A stretch of 64,000 bases of DNA from Actinomadura fibrosa (GTDB taxonomy: Bacteria; Actinomycetota; Actinomycetes; Streptosporangiales; Streptosporangiaceae): the NCBI RefSeq assembly GCF_900659615.1, contig NZ_CAACUY010000015.1, positions 27,532 through 91,531 on the forward strand. The letters run 5' to 3'. The stretch's first letter is position 1, and each line of letters opens with the position of its first letter. The position numbers and the translations under genes are program-made. Below, piece by piece: positions 17,454 to 26,008 of this stretch. The notes beneath the pieces are model-generated. The model saw only the letters and a list, made by a program, of their open reading frames with translations. It ran no database searches and was not told the DNA's origin.

Positions 17454-18454
17454 ACGCGTACATCCTTCGGGTCGGCTGTGCGGCCGGTCAGGGCGAGGAA
17501 GGCCTCGTCCAGGCTGGGCTGGCCGAGGGTGACCTCGGCGACGCCTACCTGGGACTCGGCGAGCCGGGTCAGGGCGTGCCCGACCGGCCCGGCCGCGTCC
17601 GCCGCGCCTGCCGCGTCCGTCGTGGTGGCCAGCAGTACGGACAGGACGAGCGGGTCGGCGGCGAGATGGACCGTCCCGGTCAGGGCGCCGGCGAGGATCT
17701 CGCGCGCCCGCGGGCGCTGCTCGCCGTCGAGGAGCCGGACGTGCAGCGTGTTCGAGCCGACCCGCGCCTTGATCTGGGCGCTGGTGCCCTCGGCGACGAT
17801 CCGGCCGCGGTCGATGACCGCGATCCGGTCCGCGAGCCGGTCGGCCTCGTCGAGGTACTGGGTGGTGAGCAGGACGGTGGTGCCGGCCGCGGCGATCCGC
17901 CGGACCAGCTCCCACACCCCGCTCCGGCTGCGCGGGTCGAGCCCGGTGGTCGGCTCGTCCAGGAACAGCAGGTCGGGGGTCACGATGAGGCCGGCCGCGA
18001 TGTCCAGCCTGCGGCGCATCCCGCCCGAGTAGCCGCCCACCGGACGGCCGCCCGCGCCGGTCAGCTCGAACCCGGCGAGCAGGTCGTCGGCCCGCCGCCT
18101 CGCCCCGGCGCGGGACAGGCCGAGCAGCCGGCCGAAGACGACCAGGTTCTCGTAGCCGGTCAGGTCCTCGTCCAGGGCGGCGAACTGGCCGGTCACCGCC
18201 GTCCGGGCCCGGATCGCGTCGCGTTCCCGGACGACGTCGTGCCCGAGGACGCGGGCGGTGCCGCCACCGGGCCGGGTCAGGGTGGCCAGGACGCGGATCG
18301 TGGTGGTCTTGCCTGCCCCGTTCGGTCCGAGGAACCCGAACACCTGGCCGCGCCGGACGGTGAGGTCGAGCCCGTCCAGGGCCCGGGTGGCGCCGTAGTG
18401 CTTGACGAGACCGCGCGCCTCGATCGCCGGGCCGTCCTCGTTTTTCTTTGACAC
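17450..18454 (-). CDS. ABC exporter ATPase (DrrA-like)
   Basis: About 334 residues from GTG 18454. Walker A is [10 protein letters not shown], the Q-loop region [17 protein letters not shown], the signature [15 protein letters not shown], Walker [13 protein letters not shown], and the H-loop [13 protein letters not shown] ~100-residue C-terminal regulatory domain of the DrrA type follows ([11 protein letters not shown]). The start is uncertain: ATG 18529 is open but overlaps the opposite gene, while GTG 18454 sits inside a palindrome that looks like an operator at a leaderless start. Confidence 0.85.
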   Translation of the reverse strand: MSKKNEDGPAIEARGLVKHYGATRALDGLDLTVRRGQVFGFLGPNGAGKTTTIRVLATLTRPGGGTARVLGHDVVRERDAIRARTAVTGQFAALDEDLTGYENLVVFGRLLGLSRAGARRRADDLLAGFELTGAGGRPVGGYSGGMRRRLDIAAGLIVTPDLLFLDEPTTGLDPRSRSGVWELVRRIAAAGTTVLLTTQYLDEADRLADRIAVIDRGRIVAEGTSAQIKARVGSNTLHVRLLDGEQRPRAREILAGALTGTVHLAADPLVLSVLLATTTDAAGAADAAGPVGHALTRLAESQVGVAEVTLGQPSLDEAFLALTGRTADPKDVRV

Positions 18455-18489
18455 GTTGTCAGAGTTGTCTATCTTTGACGGCCTGTCAA
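18449..18489 (-). promoter_or_regulatory. Twin inverted repeats at the exporter promoter
   Basis: TGACA-CGT-TGTCA at 18449-18461 and TTGAC-GGCCT-GTCAA at 18475-18489, separated by a T-rich stretch. Both overlap or precede the GTG of the ATPase gene and contain TGTCAA elements that also fit a -35 box. They look like binding sites for a TetR- or MarR-type repressor not coded in the immediate vicinity. Confidence 0.5.
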
Positions 18490-18509
18490 GGATGGCCGCC
18501 GCAGCTTGC

Positions 18510-19697
18510 TCAACCGGGTTCCGGGGCATCTCGGTGTAGTCGGTTGACCCAGTCGGGGAGCAGGGATTCGTAGGGGGCGTTGGTCCATTCGGCCTTGTCG
18601 ATGACCTCGAAGAACTGGCGGGTGCCTTGCGGCATACCGGCGTTGGCGGTGCCCGGACGCTCCACGATGGCCTGGCTGGCGGTGAGGCGGCCGGTCGAGC
18701 CGTCGATGATCAGCTGCCAGTCCAGGGTCCCGTAGGCGGGACTGGTGGTGCGCATCGCGACCGCGCGGCCGCGGTGTCCGTCGGCGTCGGTGGTGGTGAC
18801 CATCCGCACGCCCTTCAGGCCGGCCAGCACCCGGTAGGTCGCCGCGCGGACTTTGTCGGGGACCGGGCTGTCGATGAGCAGGAACGAGGCATGGGTGAAC
18901 AGGTAGGCGTCCGGGTCGCGCAGCCGCTTGTGGTCGAACTTGGTGGCGTAGTTGAGCAGCCAGGCCCGCAGCTTGGCCGGATCGGTGGGCAGCGTGCGGG
19001 CGTCCTGGATGCCGAAGTCCAGTTCGCCGCCTTCGCCCGTGGACGGACCGCGCTCCTGCGCCCCCAACGGGCAGTACCCCAGCGGCTCCCCCGACGACGG
19101 CGACGGCGGCGGTGCGGTCTGGGTGTCGGGGCAGGGGGTCCTGAAGTCGGTCACGCCGGGTCTGCCGTCGGCGTTCCAGGCCCGCCGATCGGCTGGTCCG
19201 ACCGGACGGATCTGCGGATCGCCCACCGGCCCCGCTGTCGCCGAATGGTTCTTGCCCAGGCCGTTGTCGGTCCTGGCCGCGACGTTGAACCGGCGTTGCC
19301 GCACCTGTAGCACGTATCGGACGCCCGGCCTGGTCGGAGACTCCACGAGCGTGGTGGAGCCGGTGGTGGAGGAGACGAACCACAGCCGTCCCTCCTGCGG
19401 CGTTCTGTCTGTGGTGGTGGCCGCCGCCAGCAGGAAGTCGGCCGCCGGTCCGCTGTGCGCGGCCAGCGGCTCGGGGGCGTACAGCGGACGCTGCGTCCAG
19501 TGCGGGTAGGCGATGCCGCCGGCGACCGCCACGGCGGCTGTGGCGGCGGCGGCCAGAGTCAGGCCGCGGCGGTGGTTCCGGCGGCGTGGTTGTTGGGCGA
19601 TGTAGCCGGTCAGGCGCCTGCGCGCGTCCTGGGTCGTCTCGGTGGAGGCGGGTCGTTCCTCGGTGAGCAGCCGGCTCACCATCGTGACCTCGTCCAT
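18510..19697 (-). CDS. CU044_5270-family membrane protein, partner of ECF sigma factor
   Basis: A 395-residue protein. A short N-terminal cytoplasmic part ([16 protein letters not shown] ... [11 protein letters not shown]) is followed by one membrane helix ([21 protein letters not shown]). A large extracytoplasmic domain has the family blocks [33 protein letters not shown] and a C-terminal [14 protein letters not shown] region. In actinomycetes these proteins follow ECF sigma genes and are thought to act as anti-sigma or sensor partners. The start codon comes right after the sigma stop (TGA-C-ATG), supporting one operon. Confidence 0.75.
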   Translation of the reverse strand: MDEVTMVSRLLTEERPASTETTQDARRRLTGYIAQQPRRRNHRRGLTLAAAATAAVAVAGGIAYPHWTQRPLYAPEPLAAHSGPAADFLLAAATTTDRTPQEGRLWFVSSTTGSTTLVESPTRPGVRYVLQVRQRRFNVAARTDNGLGKNHSATAGPVGDPQIRPVGPADRRAWNADGRPGVTDFRTPCPDTQTAPPPSPSSGEPLGYCPLGAQERGPSTGEGGELDFGIQDARTLPTDPAKLRAWLLNYATKFDHKRLRDPDAYLFTHASFLLIDSPVPDKVRAATYRVLAGLKGVRMVTTTDADGHRGRAVAMRTTSPAYGTLDWQLIIDGSTGRLTASQAIVERPGTANAGMPQGTRQFFEVIDKAEWTNAPYESLLPDWVNRLHRDAPEPG

Positions 19698-19698
19698 G

Positions 19699-20376
19699 TC
19701 ACTCTCCGTCCGCGAGCGGGTTGATGTCGCCGAGTGCCTGGCGTAGCTGTCTGCGGGCTCTGCTGAGTCGTGAGAAGACGGTGCCGTACTTGATCCCGAG
19801 GGCCTGGGCGATCTCGGGGTAGGTCAGGTCGGCCAGCGCGACCAGGAGCAGCACGTCCCGGTCACCGCTGGACAACCCGGCCAGCGCCCGGCCGAGGCGT
19901 GCGCCGACGGCCGAGGCCGCCACCTGTGCCTCGACGCGTTCGGCGTGGCCCTCACCGGACGGCTCGTCACCGAGCCGTGCCAGTGCCCGGTAGCGGCGCC
20001 TCTCATCGCGGCGGTGCCTGCTGACCAGGCGGGTGGCGATCCCGTACAGCCACGCCCGCGGCGTCCCCTGCTGAGGGTCGAAGGCCGACCGCTTGCGGAA
20101 CGCGACCAGGAAGACCTCGGCCGCCAGGTCATCGGCCGCGTCCGCGCCCAGCCTGCGATCGATGTAGCGGCGGATCTCGGCGTAGTGCCGGTCGAAGAGC
20201 TCGGCGAACCGCTCGGGATGCTCCCTCGACGCCGCGATCAACGCGGCGACGTCGTCCGATAACGGTGGCGGTGGGGGTTCGGGCTCGGCGGGGCGGCGCG
20301 CCCGGCTGAAGCTGGAGATGGCGTTCACATCCCTACTCGCCCGAACCCCCGCGACCCCTTCTCGGCCCGTGGACAT
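19699..20376 (-). CDS. ECF RNA polymerase sigma factor
   Basis: About 225 residues with a proline-rich N-terminal extension (AEPEPPPPPLSDD). Region 2 is residues ~57-120 (FAELFDRHYAEIRRYIDRRLGADAADDLAAEVFLVAFRK ... RAWLYGIATRLVSRHRR). Region 4 is ~165-215 (ALAGLSSGDRDVLLLVALADLTYPEIAQALGIKYGTVFSRLSRARRQLR). The region 1.1 and 3 domains of housekeeping factors are absent. ATG 20376 is the longest start; GTG 20328 is an alternative. It is coupled to the CU044_5270-type gene, its likely regulator. Confidence 0.85.
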   Translation of the reverse strand: MSTGREGVAGVRASRDVNAISSFSRARRPAEPEPPPPPLSDDVAALIAASREHPERFAELFDRHYAEIRRYIDRRLGADAADDLAAEVFLVAFRKRSAFDPQQGTPRAWLYGIATRLVSRHRRDERRRYRALARLGDEPSGEGHAERVEAQVAASAVGARLGRALAGLSSGDRDVLLLVALADLTYPEIAQALGIKYGTVFSRLSRARRQLRQALGDINPLADGE

Positions 20377-20563
20377 CCCCGCATGCTGTAAGGCGCGCAG
20401 TATGTGTCAGAAGCGTCGCGACGTCCATGCCCGGCGGCGGTTCCTGCGCGAGCACCCCGGGCACGCGCTCGACGTCGGGCCGCTGCCCGCCGATTGATCT
20501 CCTCCAAGCGCCCGCACCCTCCGGCACGCCAGTATGGACACTTCCCGAGCACAGGAGAGGCTC

Positions 20564-21145
20564 ATGGGCAAGGTGGTCATGTACGGCACGGTTTCGGTGG
20601 ACGGCTTCATCGCCGACGAGAAGGACCAGGTAGGCCCGCTGTTCGAGTGGCTGTCCAGCGGTGATGTCGCGTTGGACGAGGCCGGGCCGTTGAAGGTGTC
20701 GCAGGCGTCCCACGACTACATCCGGCCCTACTGGGACGAGATCGCGGTGACGGTCGTCGGCCGCCACGTCTTCGACATGACCGACGGCTGGGGCGGCACT
20801 CCCCCGTCCGGGGTGGACCACATGGTCGTCGTGTCCCACCGGCCGATGCCCGAGGACTGGAACCAGGAGGCGCCCTTCCACTTCGCCGACGGCATCGAGG
20901 CCGCCATGGCGAAGGCGCAGGAGCTCGCGGGCGACCGCACGGTCGAGGTCGCCGCGGGCGACGTCGGCGGCCAGATGCTGGCCGCCGGGTTCGTCGACGA
21001 GGTCGCCATGGACGTCGCGCCCGTGGTGCTCGGCTCCGGCAAGCGCTACTTCGGGCCGGTCAGCGCCCAGCACCTCCTGGAGGACCCCGACGTGGTGATC
21101 CAAGGCGTCCGCGTGCTGCACCTGCGCTACCGAGTGCGCCGATGA
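20564..21145 (+). CDS. Dihydrofolate reductase/RibD C-terminal-like protein
   Basis: About 193 residues from ATG 20564, with AGGAGAGG eight bases upstream. The fold is that of RibD C-terminal/DHFR-like reductases: VVMYGTVSVDGFIADE at the N-terminus (VSxDGxIA), VTVVGRHVFDMTDGWGG, the NADPH-binding VEVAAGDVGGQMLAAGFVDEVAMDVAPVVLGSGKRYF, and a C-terminal strand HLRYRV. These stand-alone proteins occur widely in actinomycetes; few have known substrates. Single gene with its own promoter. Confidence 0.85.
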   Translation: MGKVVMYGTVSVDGFIADEKDQVGPLFEWLSSGDVALDEAGPLKVSQASHDYIRPYWDEIAVTVVGRHVFDMTDGWGGTPPSGVDHMVVVSHRPMPEDWNQEAPFHFADGIEAAMAKAQELAGDRTVEVAAGDVGGQMLAAGFVDEVAMDVAPVVLGSGKRYFGPVSAQHLLEDPDVVIQGVRVLHLRYRVRR

Positions 21146-21248
21146 CAGCCGATGCGGCGGCACTGCCCCGGCCCGCGATGGACGCGCAGGAGCGGCTCAC
21201 CACTGCGCAGAGGGCGAGCAGAGCCAGCGCGAGCCGAGTCCGCGCCCG

Positions 21249-22583
21249 TCATGGGTAGGTCCTGCGCGCCACGATCCGGCCATGGCGCCCGAGCGCGGTG
21301 ACCTCGCGCACCCGTCCGCGGGAGGCCTCGACCCAGGTGCCGAACCAGCGTGCGCCCTCGGCCCCGATCGGACGGCTGAGCGGCAATCCGAAGGACTGGC
21401 CGTCCGCCAGGGTCAGGCGGACCCGCGCCACGTCCGCGCCGACGGCACCCTCGACGAACCGGCCGTCCGCCTCGGCCGTACCGGCGAGGGCCATGCCCTG
21501 GCGCGGCACGTCCAGCCCGGCGCTTCCGCCGCCGATCACGCGTCCCCTGCCGTCGCGACCGCGCTCGGTGAGGGAGTAGGCCCCCGGACGGCCGAGCGGC
21601 TTGGCGAAGACGGCCCACATCGTCTGCGCGTCGCGGCCCGAGGCGACCAGCCGTTCGCCGGGCCCGGCCAGCCGCTCCGGCGGGTACCGGGAGATCGAGG
21701 AGCGCAGCGCCTCCAGGCCACCGCCCGAGACGGGGCGCAGACTCGCTATCAGCGCGTCCACCTCGGAGTCGGGGATCCCCTGCGCGGTCACGGTGACGAT
21801 GGCGCCGTTCTCCCGCCAGGCCCGGGTCAGCGTCCGGGTATGACCGACCGGATACACCACCGAACCCGCCATTCCGGCGTCCCCACGGATTCGCGTCGGC
21901 CGGCCGAACGTCATCATGCGGGCGAGCGTCTCGACCCGCTCGTCGCCGCGCATGGTCCGCACCGTCAGCCATCGGCGCGGTCCGGACGTCCAGCGCTGGG
22001 TGATCCCGGCCCCGAACGACACATCGGCATTGTTGAGACCCATCGGAACCTCCGCGATCGGACGAAGTCCCGCGGCCATTCCGGATGGTGCGATGCGCAG
22101 ATGCTTCTTGTCGATGGCATCGGCCGCCGAGCGGATCTGTCGTTCGGTGAGCCCTTTGCCGACCACGCCATAATGCGGCGGGTCAGCGCCTTCATCGGCG
22201 GTGCCGGTCCATCCGATCCAAGCGATATCGCCTTGCCCGCCTGAGTGGCCTTCGCCGAATCGGCGGATCCGCACCGTGCGCGTCCCCTCCGGTAACTCGC
22301 CGTCATATTGGCGGGTCAGCGCCAGCACCCGTCCAGCGAAGGGATCGCGGCGGCCCGGCTCCGCGTACACGACCACACGGCCGCTCACCGGGGCCGTCGG
22401 CCATAACCACTCCAGAAACAGCCCAGACGGCTTGGACGGTGCCAAGACTTTCGACACCGACCCAGCGGTCACCGACGGCACTGGTGTGGCATCGCGCGGC
22501 CGATCGGCACATCCGGCGAACACGATGACGGGCGCGGCGGTGACAGCGACGCAGACAGCCGCCCTCCGGCATCGCCGAGCCAT
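21249..22583 (-). CDS. Secreted lipoprotein of unknown function
   Basis: About 444 residues from ATG 22583 (AGGA nine bases upstream). It has a basic N-terminus (MARRCRR), a hydrophobic core and the lipobox VFAGC, so it is lipid-anchored on the outside of the cell. The mature part has no domain I recognise. It contains several tryptophan/aspartate-rich strands (GDIAWIGWTGTADEGADPPHYGVVG) and a C-terminal beta domain (LTLADGQSFGLPLSRPIGAEGARWFGTWVEASRGRV). It stands alone between the DHFR-like gene and the TetR regulator. Confidence 0.65.
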   Translation of the reverse strand: MARRCRRAAVCVAVTAAPVIVFAGCADRPRDATPVPSVTAGSVSKVLAPSKPSGLFLEWLWPTAPVSGRVVVYAEPGRRDPFAGRVLALTRQYDGELPEGTRTVRIRRFGEGHSGGQGDIAWIGWTGTADEGADPPHYGVVGKGLTERQIRSAADAIDKKHLRIAPSGMAAGLRPIAEVPMGLNNADVSFGAGITQRWTSGPRRWLTVRTMRGDERVETLARMMTFGRPTRIRGDAGMAGSVVYPVGHTRTLTRAWRENGAIVTVTAQGIPDSEVDALIASLRPVSGGGLEALRSSISRYPPERLAGPGERLVASGRDAQTMWAVFAKPLGRPGAYSLTERGRDGRGRVIGGGSAGLDVPRQGMALAGTAEADGRFVEGAVGADVARVRLTLADGQSFGLPLSRPIGAEGARWFGTWVEASRGRVREVTALGRHGRIVARRTYP

Positions 22584-22814
22584 GATCGCGATCCTGGCAC
22601 ACATCCGCCCAAAAGGGCGTCGGTGCCTTTGCAGTCGGGCCTCGGACGGCTTCAACGTCGGCCCGGGGCCCCCGGCCATCGCAGGTCGGGGTTGCCGCGC
22701 GCGGCCCACACCGTCAGCGCGGCGAGCAGCGCGGAGGCCGCCTCCACGGCGCGCGGCGCGGTCTTGACGAGGGTGAGTGTCGTGGGTGCCCGCTGCCCAG
22801 CTCCCAGCCTCTGA

Positions 22815-22832
22815 CATGCGATCGGCCGTATG
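22815..22832 (+). promoter_or_regulatory. TetR operator copy 1 (autoregulatory)
   Basis: CATGCGATCGGCCGTATG, an 18-bp near-palindrome, 33 bp upstream of the TetR gene start. The same sequence, with two changes, occurs at the SGNH-hydrolase promoter (23745-23762). Confidence 0.7.
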
Positions 22833-22864
22833 TTTTGTTCGGGCCTTGTGGCAGGATGGCTTCC

Positions 22865-23542
22865 ATGAGTGGGCGGATCCAGCACGCGGGCTCGGACGGG
22901 GCGGTCGCGCAGGCGAAGCCGCCCGCCGAGAGGGAGGGACGGCCTGACCAGCGGCTGGTGCGGGGGGCACGGTCCCGGCGCGTGATCGCCCGGCGTGCCG
23001 TGGACATCGCCTCGCTGGAGGGACTGAGCGGGCTCAGCTTCGGCCGCCTGGCCGCCGAGCTCGACATCAGCAAGAGCAACATCCAGACGCTGTTCCGGTC
23101 TAAGGAAAACCTCCAGTTGGCTGCCGTGGAAGCGGCGCGCGAGGCTTTTCTGGACGCGGTCGTCCGTCCGGCCAAGAGCGCTCCCCGGGGTGCCGACCGC
23201 CTGCGCGCGCTGGTCGAGCACTGGATCGTCTACGCCGAGACGCCGCTGTTCCCGGGCGGGTGCTTCCGGGTCGCCAACCTCGTCGACTTCGACAGCCGCC
23301 CCGGTCGGGTCCGTGACGAGCTCAAGCGCGACCAGCAGGACTGGGTCGGCCTGATCGCTCACCATCTGCGGGTCGCCGCCGGCGCCGGGCAGATCGCCGA
23401 TCTTGACGCGGACCTGGCCGCCTTCCAGATCGACGCGGTCCTGTGCGCGGCCAACACCGCGATGCGCCTCGGTGACGCCGGCGCCGTCGACAAGGTCCAC
23501 CGCGTGATCGACGGCTTCCTTCGCCCACCGCAGACTTCCTGA
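22865..23542 (+). CDS. TetR-family transcriptional regulator
   Basis: About 225 residues from ATG 22865. After a ~35-residue variable N-terminus comes the TetR helix-turn-helix (ARSRRVIARRAVDIASLEGLSGLSFGRLAAELDISKSNIQTLFRSKENLQLAAVEAA). An all-helical ligand domain follows, with a cysteine-containing LFPGGCFRVANLVDFDSRPG segment seen in TetR_C_6-like regulators. The 18-bp operator lies upstream of this gene and again at the start of the SGNH hydrolase and MFS genes 0.2 kb downstream. It therefore probably represses itself and those genes until a drug-like ligand binds. Confidence 0.85.
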   Translation: MSGRIQHAGSDGAVAQAKPPAEREGRPDQRLVRGARSRRVIARRAVDIASLEGLSGLSFGRLAAELDISKSNIQTLFRSKENLQLAAVEAAREAFLDAVVRPAKSAPRGADRLRALVEHWIVYAETPLFPGGCFRVANLVDFDSRPGRVRDELKRDQQDWVGLIAHHLRVAAGAGQIADLDADLAAFQIDAVLCAANTAMRLGDAGAVDKVHRVIDGFLRPPQTS

Positions 23543-23744
23543 GCGACGCCGCCCCGGCCCGCACCGCGCGCTAGACCCTTGCCAGGGCCGCCTCGATGAG
23601 CTGAACCGCTCCGCCCTTGTCTTCCCTGCGGCATTGAGGTGCAGGTCACCTCGCCGCCGAGTGCAGCCGACTCGTCCTGCCGCGAGCGCGCACGCCACTC
23701 GTCCAGTTATGCGTCCGGGGCACCAAGGAGGCACTTGATAAAAG

Positions 23745-23762
23745 CATACGATCGACCGTATG
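23745..23762 (+). promoter_or_regulatory. TetR operator copy 2, overlapping the hydrolase start
   Basis: CATACGATCGACCGTATG has perfect CATACG/CGTATG arms. It differs from copy 1 at two positions only and overlaps the ATG at 23760, so bound repressor would block initiation directly. The region 23543-23744 otherwise holds nothing recognisable. Confidence 0.75.
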
Positions 23763-24467
23763 TTTTTCTCCATGACGTCGACCGCCTTCACCGAGGCCAC
23801 CGATCCGTTCTGCCTGGCTCAGGCGGATGCCGTGGCGATGCTGTCCGGAGCCCCGTGGAGCAGGTTCGCCGTGATCGGCGACAGCCTGTCGGCCGGCACC
23901 GGCGACCCGACCCCGGGCTATCGAGACCAGGGCTGGTCGGACCGGGTCGCCGACGTCCTACGGCGCGTCCGGCCGGAGCTGGAGTACCTCAACGTCTCCG
24001 AGATCGGGGCGACCACCGCTCAGACGCTCCAGAACCAGGCGTCCCGCATGGTCGACTTCGCCCCGGACCTGCTCCACCTGCCGTGCGGCGCCAACGACAT
24101 CGTGCGCCGCAGGCCCGACTTCGGCGAGATAGAGCGCACCCTCCGGCGCATGTACGACGTGGCCGCGGAAACCGGCGCCTTGCTGACCACCTTCACACTC
24201 GGCCGGGCGTACGTCGTTCCGGTCTTCCCTGACTGGACGGAGCGGATCGTCACGCTGAACGAGATCGTGCGCGGGCTCGCCGCCGAATACGACGCCCTCG
24301 TGGTGGACATGTGGGACCACCCGATCAACGACCGCGACGACCTGGTCAGTGCCGACCGCATTCACTTCTCGACCTCGGGCCAGGCGGTCATGGCGGCCGA
24401 GGTGGTCAAGAAGCTGGCCGTTTCCCTGGGACGCACCGCATCGGCGCAATCACCGCCCCGCGCTTGA
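23760..24467 (+). CDS. SGNH/GDSL-family hydrolase
   Basis: About 235 residues. SGNH block I is FAVIGDSLSAGTGDP (nucleophile Ser). Block III is LPCGANDIVRRRPDF (Asn), and block V is DRIHFSTSGQAVMA with the Asp/His pair. There is no signal peptide, so it is probably a cytoplasmic esterase. ATG 23760 lies inside the TetR operator without a nearby ribosome-binding site, so either the transcript is leaderless or the start is ATG 23772. It precedes an MFS exporter gene, which suggests an esterase plus efflux pair under one repressor. Confidence 0.8.
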   Translation: MFFSMTSTAFTEATDPFCLAQADAVAMLSGAPWSRFAVIGDSLSAGTGDPTPGYRDQGWSDRVADVLRRVRPELEYLNVSEIGATTAQTLQNQASRMVDFAPDLLHLPCGANDIVRRRPDFGEIERTLRRMYDVAAETGALLTTFTLGRAYVVPVFPDWTERIVTLNEIVRGLAAEYDALVVDMWDHPINDRDDLVSADRIHFSTSGQAVMAAEVVKKLAVSLGRTASAQSPPRA

Positions 24468-24507
24468 CCGTCCTGCGACGCCGCCAGCCCATTTGGGAGG
24501 TTCTCTC

Positions 24508-25986
24508 GTGACAGACAGTCAGTTATCAGCTGACCATTCGATGGCGGCCGAAGAGGCTGGCACCATCCCGTGGATAGCGATCTCGGTCGTCCTGTCCGCT
24601 CTGTTCATGGCGGTTCTCGACTCGTTCATCGTCGTGGTCGCGGACCCCTCGATCGCGGTGGATCTCCATGCCTCCGCCGGTGATGTCCAGTGGGTCCTCG
24701 CGGGTTATCAGCTGAGTTACGCGGTCTTCATCATCACCGCCACCCGCTTGGCCGACCTGTACGGCCGCAGGCGAATCTTCCTCTTCGGAGTGGTTCTCTT
24801 CACCCTGTCGTCGATCGTTTGCGCGTTGTCGCCGAACGCGGGCACGCTCATCGCCGCGCGCGTCGTCCAGGGGCTCGGAGCTGCCCTGATGGTCCCGCAG
24901 GTGTTCGCGTACGTCACGGTGCTGGTGCCTGCGGCGAGGCGGCACAGCGTCTACGGCGTGCTCGGCGTCGTCATAGGGATGGCCACCATCGGCGGACAGG
25001 TCATCGGCGGGCTGCTGATCGGCGCCGACCTGTTCGGCTCCGGCTGGCGGCTGGTGTTCTGGGTGAACGTGCCAATCGGAATCGCCATGTTCCTGCTCGC
25101 AATGCGATACGTGCCGAGGACGAGCGCGACCGCCACCCGCAAGCTGGACATGCCCGGAGTCCTGGTGCTCAGTGCGGCCCTTTTCCTTCTGGTACTGCCG
25201 CTCATTCAGGGGCAGCAAGCGGGCTGGCCGACGTGGGTCTGGGCCTGCTTCGCGGGCAGCGTGGTCGCCTTCGGGTCATTCGTCGCGATCGAACGGGGCC
25301 TGGAACGGCGAGGCGGGGATCCCTTGATACCGCTGGCCTTGTTCAGGCAGCGCTCGTTCTCGCTCGGGATCATTCTCGTCCTCACCCTGTACGCGCTGAT
25401 CTACTCGTACTACCTGGCCTTGTCGGTGACGATGCAGCAGGGCCTCGACATGTCGGCGCTCGGCGCGGGCCTTGTCTACACGCCGGCCGCCATCACCTTC
25501 TTCGTCTTCAGCATGGTCGCGAGCCGCCTGATCCCGCGCCATGGACGGCGGGTCCTCGAATTCGGGGCGATCACCCTGGCGAGCGGCTACCTGGCGACCG
25601 GCCTGCTGCTGGTCTCCGGCCCGCGGATCACTCCGCTGCTCGTGATCCCCACCCTCGTCCTGCAGAGCGTCGGCGGCGGACTGGTCATCACGCAGGCGTT
25701 CAACACGGTGCTGAGCCGCGTCAGGCCGGAGTCGGCCGGTGTCGCGTCGGGCGCCCTGTCCACGGCCCAGCAGTGCGGCGGGGCGCTCGGCGTCGCCGTG
25801 ATCGGAGCGATCTACTTCGCCTGGTTCGATCCCGCGTCCACAGTGGACGGCAGGGTCGCCGCCGCCGGTGACGCCTTCGCCGCCGCGTCCTTCGGGACGT
25901 TCGTCATCGCCGTCATGGCGGGCGTGATCGTCTTCCTCCTGCCGAAGTGGCCGTCACCCCAGCCGAGCACCGGCGAGGGCAGGTGA
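24508..25986 (+). CDS. MFS drug exporter, 14-helix DHA2 type (EmrB/QacA-like)
   Basis: About 492 residues from GTG 24508, with GGGAGG nine bases upstream. Fourteen hydrophobic segments are expected for this length. DHA2 motifs are visible: LDSFIVVVADPSIAVDL in helix 1, QWVLAGYQLSYAVFIITATRLADLYGRRRIFLFG (motif A) and ARVVQGLGAALMVPQ (motif C region). Such proteins use the proton gradient to expel hydrophobic drugs. It follows the SGNH hydrolase by 40 bp and probably shares its TetR-controlled promoter. Confidence 0.85.
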   Translation: MTDSQLSADHSMAAEEAGTIPWIAISVVLSALFMAVLDSFIVVVADPSIAVDLHASAGDVQWVLAGYQLSYAVFIITATRLADLYGRRRIFLFGVVLFTLSSIVCALSPNAGTLIAARVVQGLGAALMVPQVFAYVTVLVPAARRHSVYGVLGVVIGMATIGGQVIGGLLIGADLFGSGWRLVFWVNVPIGIAMFLLAMRYVPRTSATATRKLDMPGVLVLSAALFLLVLPLIQGQQAGWPTWVWACFAGSVVAFGSFVAIERGLERRGGDPLIPLALFRQRSFSLGIILVLTLYALIYSYYLALSVTMQQGLDMSALGAGLVYTPAAITFFVFSMVASRLIPRHGRRVLEFGAITLASGYLATGLLLVSGPRITPLLVIPTLVLQSVGGGLVITQAFNTVLSRVRPESAGVASGALSTAQQCGGALGVAVIGAIYFAWFDPASTVDGRVAAAGDAFAAASFGTFVIAVMAGVIVFLLPKWPSPQPSTGEGR

Positions 25987-26008
25987 ATCGCTTCCGGCGG
26001 CACGGTCG

